Of a stretch of 64,000 nt of DNA, positions 56,641-64,000 are shown one piece after another (position 1 is the first letter of the stretch; each line of letters opens with the position of its first letter). Origin of the DNA: Cryptomeria japonica (lineage: Eukaryota; Streptophyta; Pinopsida; Cupressales; Cupressaceae); the NCBI RefSeq assembly GCF_030272615.1, contig NC_081411.1, forward strand, positions 159,789,471 to 159,853,470. Direction: 5' to 3'. The position numbers and the translations under genes were made by a program. Below the pieces are notes generated by a model, which did no database searches, was not told the origin of the DNA, and was given only the letters and a program-made list of their open reading frames with translations.

Positions 56641-58364
56641 TCATCATGTTTTGATTGGAAACCAATTGGATGTGTTAGATTAGTGAACTACCTTCAATTT
56701 GGCTTTTGTGGCATTAAATTTCATTCAGATTTGAAGTAGTTACGATCATTTTATTAACTATAATTTCCAGATTTTTACAATAACAGTCCTGTTGCAGCAT
56801 TTATTCTGAATTGGTAGGAAAGAATTAAGGCTCAAGACCAGACTCATTTGAAAGAGGGGTGAATTAACTTTCATTTGGCACTGGTTTCATGAATTTTGGT
56901 TAAGTTTAGTGCAAGTTATAGCAATTTTTTTGAAAACTGCCCGTGCAAAGCCATTAAAGGAGGGTTTGAAAGTCTAAAATGTAGTTTTTGACCATTTCAC
57001 CCATTGTATGCCACTGTAACTCGGTGGAATGGTCTGAATGATGTTAATCAGATGTGTGTGAGTTTGGGAAGCAGAGGTGGTCATTTGGGATTCTTTTAAT
57101 GTGATGCCCTAGTTGAATTTTTGTGCATTTTCAATGCAAATGAAGGTGTAGAAGTTGAGTTTCAGTCAATTGATGTTATGGATGGTCATGTGAAGGTTTT
57201 GTGAGCATGTGCAGGTCTAATGGAAAGTGTTCCAAGTGGTTTCAAGGGTGTGTGAGGTGTGGAGATGTCATTTTCATCAAATCCTCCTAATTGCAAGCAA
57301 AATGAGGGTTTCTTGTTTTGGGGTCTTAAATTGCATGACTAACCCAAGAGGCTGTTGATTTAGATGTTTTATGACATATTGATCTGCTGTTTTGAGGTTT
57401 TGAGTGAAGCTTACATGGTTGAAGGGTAGTTGCTTTGTAAATTCGATCAATTTAGGCCTAGTTCAAGAGGGGCCAGTCATAGAACAGCTATACTTTCTGA
57501 AATAGAACAGCTATACTTTTGGAAACAAGTGCTTAAGATCTTCTGATATGTTTGAATGGGTCTTAATGGGTATCCAAAAAGCATTTGGGATCATGGGTAT
57601 GAGGTGTCTTTGAAAAGTTATGTCTATTTTTCAAGTTTAGAAGGTTGCTTGGCAATGAGGGTGAGTTGATGCTGGATAGGTTGAATAGGGTTTCATGGTC
57701 TGATCCATTGTTGATATTTGATCAATTTGAGTTGGTCTAGAGGTGTCACCCTGCTCTGCATCACATTTTTACCCCAAACTACTTTCTAATCAGCTACATG
57801 TTATAGTACTATCTTTTCCTACACAGCAAACAAGTTTGGAGAAGATTGCAGCAGTTAAAAGGGTATGAAAATCCATAAAACCAGACTACATCAGGCCGTA
57901 TTGGTTGAAGATTTTGGAGTCCACAAACAATCCCAACTCAAGGGCGTCTATGCACTACAACACCATCACCTTCAGTAGATTACCTTGTGACAACAATTTG
58001 GAGAGGAAAGGATCAGATGTCTGATCTCTGTGAGTCTTTTTCTGAGTGAGCACCTTAGTTGTGTGCTACATCTAGAGTTCAACTTTTCCTCAAACTACTG
58101 GGTATGTTAGTAGTGGTTTTAAGGATTCCACTTGTTTGTAATAGAACTGTTATCAGAAGATTGATGTATTCATTTTCAGTAGAATACTGATATAAGTATT
58201 GAGCTTAATTGTGATTTCAAATCAGTTTTCAATCTACTTCTTGTTATTAAAAGAAGGCATTTATCTTCTTTCTTTCAAAACTTCAAACAAAATAAGAATT
58301 ACATCTTCTGCAACTTTTATCTAGCTTTGAAAGATCGCATTCATAGAAAAGACATATAGTATTA
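56641..58364. other. intron 12 sequence, unassigned
   Basis: No ORF or RNA recognised. It may be the untranslated interior of the LTR element to its left. Confidence 0.35.
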
Positions 58365-60653
58365 CTAGCACTTGCACCCTAAGGAGGTGCAAGGGTTACG
58401 CTGATAGGAAACAATAACTTATAATCATAGATGCTTATTTTGATATGTGATTTGTGCACAAAATAGTTTATTTTGAAAGATAAATAATCAAAGTATTTAT
58501 ATACAATCTTGTTCCAGACATAAAAAAACTATCTGACTTATATATTTGGATCTTGAAGATGACTTTTTGCCGTGGTTGGTATGAATGAGTTTGAGGTTAG
58601 CTTTGTTGTTTTTTCTTTGATTTTGTTTTGCACAGTGAAACAAGTAGTTAGTGTTTTTTTAGGAGGAATGCATGGATGGTTTTATATTGACGGTTTAGAA
58701 ATATATAAATGTGGAAGTTTGCGAAGCAAAGAAAGGAAGCATTAAGCATTTGATGTAGCAATTTTGGAATAGCAACTAATAGTAAGTTTTTTTTTGCATA
58801 GAATATAAAATTGAAATTGCATACCTTTTACTCACTACAATGAGAGTTGTTGTAGTCGAGATTCCTCCTTATTCTTGATAATTGTGTATGGATTATTCTT
58901 CATTCTCGAATATCGATCCAAAGAGAGTGGTGGTTCTATACGGAGGTCCTTTATTGATTTAACCCTTGATATAGCTGTAAACGTTAACCCTTGTCTTTCT
59001 GTTTTACCTATATCAATTGTAGCTTTTGGTAATGTTAATCCTTGGGATTTATGTATGGTAATCGCCCAGGCCATGGATAGTGGAATTTGTCTATGATTAC
59101 CTAGGGATATTGGTGTTATAGGTATACTTTTCGGGTCATCTTGATTCCAAGGTGGGCCATTGTAATTATCAAATCAGACAACTACATACAAAGGTAAATC
59201 TGGGGGCTTAGAACTAGTTGTGTATACAATATCTAGCACTTCTCCAAGTGATCCATTGACAAGGCCTGCTTGTATCCATAGGTTTGTTGTTAACATTGTT
59301 CGTTGGCCTCTACATAGCAGAAGTTTGTGGGGAAGTTGGTTAGCATCATTTTCGACATTTGGTTCTTTGTGCGTTTTGATTGCAACACTAAGTGCAACAG
59401 GAAGATTTAGTAGTTTAACCATTTTTTTGTTGTCCATTGTAACTAAATCATTAGTGGAGTATAGGTGCATTTCTTTGTCAATTTTTTTTTGTTCAGCAGT
59501 ACATAGTAGTTTGTTTGTGTGGTCATTAGTAACTCCCAATCTTGTTCAGTTGGTTGTGCATCATGCATGTGTTGTAATATTCGACAGAAGTCAATTTGAT
59601 CTTGAGAATCACCTTGTTGATGAAATATTGTTTGAAGTGTCATAATTGTAGTGAATTGGTCCCATAAAAACTTGGCAGTTGAGTGTGATGCATAGATAGG
59701 CTTGTCCATAACAGGTGGTAGTTGTGCTAGGTCACCAACAAGAATGATTGATGTCCCACCAAAGCACAAGTTTTGTTGGCGGGGGAAAGCTTCATGCAAT
59801 CTGTTATCTATTTTCAATAGTAGCTTTGGTCCTATGAAGCTCATCTCATCAATAAGGAGGTATTTTATGTGTCTCATCTCTTCTTGAAATATTAATAGCG
59901 ATTGGACCCTTAGTGGTTGCATTTCTTTTATTGGAATCTTAAGTGTAGAATGTATAGTTGAGGCATGTATTTTGAATGCGGCAATTCTTGTAGGAGCAAC
60001 AACAAGGAGCGGGTTATAATGTTTTGATGCTAAACTCGAAAGTGCATGTCTAATGCAATGTATTAGGTAGGATTTGCTTGTCCTTGCTGTTCCTTGTATG
60101 ATCATGTGCAAGGTTGGTTGAAGGAATTTTCATTATAATGTTCTTTAATAAAGCCAAGTGCAAGTTCTTGTTTGGATGATAGTAGATATGGTGGATCATT
60201 TAATTGTAACGTCGTTTCTTCATCTTGTTCGTACATCTTGTGTATGCTTATGAAATGTTCAGCAGTGTCATGTAAATGTGGCAAAATAGAACATTCACTC
60301 CATTTGTTCATATTGTCAAAGTCACGTCTACCAAGCATTTCAAGGACATTTTGATTTCCAGCACTACCAAGCCCCATTTGTGATAGCAACTCCCATTCAT
60401 GTAGATTTATCTCATTGTCTGTGTCCTCATCCTGTTCATGGTTTTCCTCTATATCAACTACGCGATTGACATGCCACACATAATATTTATTTACATTCAT
60501 TTGCTTCCAATTTGCAACAATGTCATCTTTGGTGAGATCTATTTCCACTGAAATGTTACGAAAATGCTTGTGTAGAAGTAGGTCACTCCAACAAAATGTT
60601 TCAAACTATTCAGAATGCTCATTTGTAATGGCATAGAATCAAGGAAAGACATT
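58365..60653 (-). mobile_element. Helitron, 3' part (5' part cut by a Ty3 LTR)
   Basis: On the minus strand a RepHel-type helicase is followed by a terminal hairpin CTTGCACC-7 nt-GGTGCAAG (58371-58393), two bases, then CTAG with a T next to it (58365-58368). Hairpin plus CTRR next to T is the Helitron 3' signature. The 5' end and the Rep nuclease domain are missing; coding sequence runs up to the LTR start at 60654. Confidence 0.75.
58835..60651 (-). pseudogene. Helitron PIF1-type helicase (C-terminal half of RepHel), broken
   Basis: SF1B helicase motifs read in order on the minus strand. After KQELALGFIKEHYNE comes a Walker A that reads GTARTSKS instead of GTAGTGKS, then VVAPTRIAAF, Walker B LLIDEMSFIG, GGTSIILVGDLAQLPPV, and finally AWAITIHKSQGLTLPKATI with GLTFTAISRVKS. 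Frameshifts lie near 60110 and 59530, one stop lies near 59174, and a further stop lies near 60608. The protein would unwind DNA during rolling-circle transposition; the mutated P-loop and the breaks show it is inactive. Its upstream Rep domain is outside or destroyed. Confidence 0.85.
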
Positions 60654-60948
60654 TGTTGTTGGGTAATTATGTCATATTGTAATTAGAAAGTTACGGGTGT
60701 TAAGGGTCGGTGGTTACGTGACGGTTGTCGGCAGTTGGCACCGGACAACCTACACCGACACCTATATATATGTACTTGGTTTCCTATTCCAGAGTGTAGA
60801 TATTGTCGAAGAAAGTTATGTTCTGAATGTACTGGCATTTGACATTAATGAATACATACATCTGAGTTCTTCTGTTTACTTGCATTGCTGTATACTGTCA
60901 TATTTCCTACATTCCTGTATTGTTATGCACTGTTGAACACACACACCC
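60654..60948 (+). repeat. 5' LTR of the second Ty3/gypsy element
   Basis: Possible start TGTTGTTGGG at 60654, TATA-like CCTATATATATG near 60758, and an end around GTTGAACACACACA at 60935-60948. Both ends are estimates because the 3' LTR is outside. Confidence 0.5.
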
Positions 60949-60964
60949 CTCGGGGGAAAACATC

Positions 60965-60977
60965 TGGCGCCATTGCC
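60965..60977 (+). other. primer-binding site, tRNA-Asp type
   Basis: TGGCGCCATTGCC differs by one base from the complement of the plant tRNA-Asp(GTC) 3' end (TGGCGCCGTTGCC). It lies a few bases after the LTR. Confidence 0.75.
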
Positions 60978-61017
60978 AAATTGAACTTGGAATGACGGGA
61001 ACATACTACATGGCACG

Positions 61018-64000
61018 ATGATAATGGGGCAACCAGTGAGCGAGGGGACCAACAACAATCCCGAGGAAGAACCGACGGAGTTGTTTGAAGGAGAGGGAGC
61101 ACTAACAAGGGATTTCACCTGCATTCTCCAGGCATCCTTTGAAACTTACGTACAGAGGGAGGCCACGACCGAGGACGTCCCTGAGAGCGCAGTGTGGAGT
61201 GCCCTTGACGTAAGTCCGACTGTAAATCAGTTGATGAACAACTTGCCAAGCTTGTTGGCACAAGCGTTCCTTGCTCTCCAAACTCGTTGGGAAGAAACCT
61301 ACCACGAGACTCGTTGACAACAAATTTTGCAGCAATTTGAAGAAAGGAGTCGACGAGAGGAGGAACGTGACGAAAGCCGTCGACGAACCTTCAACCCCAC
61401 GGAAAGAAGGAATTGATGCCCGTGACGCTAAATAAGGATAGAAACCGTGTGCCGAGGGAGGAAGAAGATGCACACGAGGCAGCAGTGAGGACACTGAGGT
61501 TAGAACAACAAGCAGAACGTCGACGATGACTGAAGAAAGTTGCGGAGGAAAGCACAACTGGCAATGATGGCTCGAGTGCTGAGGGCCAAGTTTTTGTACT
61601 AATAGAAACCACCAGGAAGCGGTTGAGGGATCTTTCCCTGACATTGGAAGAGATTGGTGACGGGAGTACGGTAGAGCCATACATGCCACACAGAGGTGCC
61701 GAGACTAGGAGGGAGGAGACAGAGACGGAGAACAGAGAGGCAGAGGATACCAGAGCGATCGAAGGTGTCGGGAGGACACAAGGTCACGATAGTAGAAGCA
61801 ATCTGTTCGGTGCAGGCTCATCACACCCTGGTAGTCAGAGCAACTTGGTGGGACCCAACTGACCAAATCTCGACGGAGTACCTTCGGGAGGACTAGTGTC
61901 TGGAGGAGGAGTTCCTGGAGGGTCAAGTTCGAGTTCCAGAGGGTAGATTGGGCCGCCACCAAGGAACGTGATGGCGAATCAGCAAAAATTGCCCAAGTTC
62001 AACAGAGATGGGAAAGAAGACCCGATACGACATTACTGTACATGTGAAACAGTCTGGTCGACCTATGGCGTGGCCGACAGGGCGAAATGGGTGGTGCAAT
62101 TCCCCGCCACCCTACGAGGAGTAGCCATCGATTGGTACTCGGATGCTGATAAAACTAAGCTAACAACTTGGGATGAATTGCACAAAGCCATCGAAACAGA
62201 CTTTTGACTCCTCAGAGATGATAATGAAATTGTGGCAGAAATCTTGAGCATCAAGCAAGGGAAAAGTGAGACCATCTGAGCATATAGCCGACGCTTGAAG
62301 GAATTACTGGGAAAAATGGACAACTTGCCCGACGATGGATTGAAGAAAAGGTGGTTTGTGGAGGGTTTAAAGTCGTCACTCAGAAGGAAAATGAAAATTG
62401 TACCCCCCACATCCTACGAAGATGCCTATAACCGGGCAATGGACTTGGAAAATGAAGGGAAGACATCCAGGAAGAAGAAAGACAGGTCTTCTGGAGAGGA
62501 CTCCTCCGACGGAAGTAACAACGACGAAGGGTCGAGTAAAAGGGTGCAAGCCCTTCTGAAGGATATGCATCGCATGATGAAGGAATTCAAAAGCATGAAG
62601 GGAAGCACAAGCAAAAATGAGGAAGTGTGGTGCGCAGAATGTAAGGAGGAAGGTCACACAAAAGGCTCTCGTCCTAAAAAGGCCTTTTGCGACATTTGCC
62701 AAGTGTTGGGACACTCCACCAAAGAATGTCCCTACAACATGAAGACACGGGGAAATTAGGTGCTCTTCACCTAGGAGCAGTCGTCACCCTTCTCGACAGC
62801 AGGCACATCGCAGCCTCAAGCCAACACTACGACATCATCTGGCGGTTACAGAGGTAACCAAAGGGGAGGAAGAGGCGACAATAATAATAGCAATAACCGG
62901 AGTCGAATGCAGTATGATGCCAAAGGACGACCGATGATTTAGTGTCGGGCATTCAACCAGTGGGGACACTTTGCATGGGATCGCTAGAAAGAGGAGACAC
63001 CGCATAACTTGTGCAGATGGTGTGGTCCTGGAGACCACGATGAGACAAATTGCCGCAAGCCAGGGGTTAATCTTCTCAATATCGAGAAGACTGGTGATAA
63101 AGAAGTACTGGCAATCACCCGTGCTCAGACCAAAAAGGCCACTTATCCCGACCCTCGTAAGGAGGAGAGATTACGGGAGGCAAAGGCCAACATTGAGCGC
63201 GAGATGACGACAGAATGACAGAACAATGCAGAGGTGGTGAGTACATCTCGTACTGAAGCCGAAAAGAACATAATTGGGCAAGTCTTGCAGATGGAGGTGC
63301 CGACAAGGGTGAAGGACCTTCTAGACACAATGCCACAACTGAGGACCGCCATTTCCGGTTCCGTACAAAGCACTGCACACACACCCTCAGGTGTGGCCCT
63401 GATGGAAGTGCCGGTTAGCCCCTCGGCTGATCCAATGTTGTTGGCCTTAAATAGTGGTCAACATCCTGCGGTAGTGGAAATGGGAATCCTACGGGCTATC
63501 CTCAAGGACACCATCGTGGATGGAGGTTCTGGGGTGAATGTGCTGCCAAAGGATACATGGAAGAAGCTCGGGAAGCCAACACTATGGCCACCCACATTCA
63601 CTTTCGTGGGAGCAGACCAACACGACATCAAGCCACTCGACACCCTGATGGCCCAACCCATGACCATTGGCACACAACCCTTCCTACTGGATTTTGTGGT
63701 AATCCCACTTAAGAAGAAGTGGTATGACGCCATCTTAGGGAGAGGGTGGCCGGTTACAGCAAAGGTAAACCACAATTGGAAGAACATCCTTTCCTTGGTG
63801 AAAGGGGGGCGGAAGTACATCATTGACCCGAGGACCCAGGTTGTCGGCGAGGAGCTTGCATCATCCGACTCTGATTCAGAGGACTCAAATAGATGGGAGT
63901 GGGGTTCCTATGAAGGCAAAGACGAGATGGAACCAAACAATGAAGGAGTGCTTGAACTCGATGGCTGCTCAAAAGATGACATCTGCTCATTGAATGGACT
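61018..64000 (+). pseudogene. Ty3/gypsy gag and protease (nonsense-broken, continues past window)
   Basis: An N-terminal segment in frame 1 (61018-61317 and beyond) shifts near 61400-61430 to the frame that holds the rest. The gag core (WSTYGVADRAKWVVQF, TWDELHKAIETDF, then AYSRRLKELLGKM, LKKRWFVEGL) matches the Ty3 gag family. Zinc knuckles follow: a worn CAECKEEGH, an intact CDICQVLGHSTKEC, and a CRWCGPGDHDETNC-type copy. The aspartic protease has IVDGGSGVNVLP near 63508 and DAILGRGW near 63728. Stops at 62205, 62277, 62757, 62940, 62985 and 63216 break one otherwise continuous frame. It was a polyprotein for capsid and processing; it is non-functional here. Confidence 0.88.

Larger units (their letters stand above)
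60654..64000 (+). mobile_element. Ty3/gypsy retrotransposon, 5' part (LTR, PBS, gag, protease)
   Basis: A short LTR is followed by a tRNA-Asp-type primer-binding site, a degraded gag with zinc knuckles and an aspartic protease that runs out of the window. It appears to have inserted into the Helitron. RT and integrase would lie beyond 64000. Use of a tRNA-Asp primer suggests the Tat/Athila side of Ty3 (inference). Confidence 0.85.

Noticed and set aside
59220-59887. Plus-strand ORFs over the Helitron region
   Set aside because: They are antisense shadows of the helicase, whose motifs are clear on the minus strand.
61102-61689. 195-codon minus-strand ORF in the gag region
   Set aside because: Shadow of the degraded gag N-terminus; the sense frame links to the gag core and zinc knuckles.

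Overview
This is nuclear DNA of a land plant, most likely a gymnosperm. That is an inference from one gene with very long introns packed with old LTR retrotransposons, hAT DNA transposons, a Helitron and a tRNA-derived SINE. No bacterial or organellar gene organisation is present.

The only conserved host gene recognised is a PUS7/TruD-type tRNA/mRNA pseudouridine synthase on the + strand. Twelve coding exons were placed by reading frame and splice phase (10284-10360, 28585-28663, 28770-29006, 29152-29447, 43590-43662, 43911-43967, 45639-45718, 45845-45907, 46046-46133, 46297-46399, 46570-46673, 54317-54390). Together they give 443 codons plus 2 nt. The catalytic GTKDKR motif is in exon 6, and the 3' part of the gene lies beyond the window. 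Intron 1 is 18.2 kb, intron 4 is 14.1 kb, intron 11 is 7.6 kb and intron 12 exceeds 9.6 kb. Two introns are non-canonical: intron 3 is GC-AG, and intron 10 has the hallmarks of a U12-type AT-AC intron.

Layout. 1-6457: 3' part of a Ty3/gypsy element (RT, RNase H, integrase, 3' LTR). 6458-9660: LTR-like DNA, a copia RT fossil and a SINE-like remnant. 9660-10283: PUS7 upstream region. Intron 1: an ~18-unit hairpin array (11150-12400) upstream of an intact 1183-codon orphan ORF (13218-16769) with its own predicted leader intron, then hAT-like and LTR remnants. Intron 4: a solo LTR, a 2.4-kb ATGAAGT-rich repeat array (32715-35115), a nearly complete LTR element with a single unfamiliar broken ORF instead of gag-pol (35810-40768), and two minus-strand LTRs. 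Intron 6: a SINE with a 15-bp target-site duplication. Intron 11: an LTR-like block, a microsatellite and a near full-length hAT element (49597-53021). Intron 12: LTR sequence, a minus-strand Helitron with a readable 3' terminus (58365-60653), and the 5' part of another Ty3/gypsy element (60654 to the window end) with a tRNA-Asp-type primer-binding site, gag and protease.

The best candidates for undescribed biology are the intact orphan ORF with its hairpin-array leader and the second element with a large unknown ORF. The AT-AC intron is the best-supported unusual splicing feature. All functional calls are by eye from motifs; no database search was possible.
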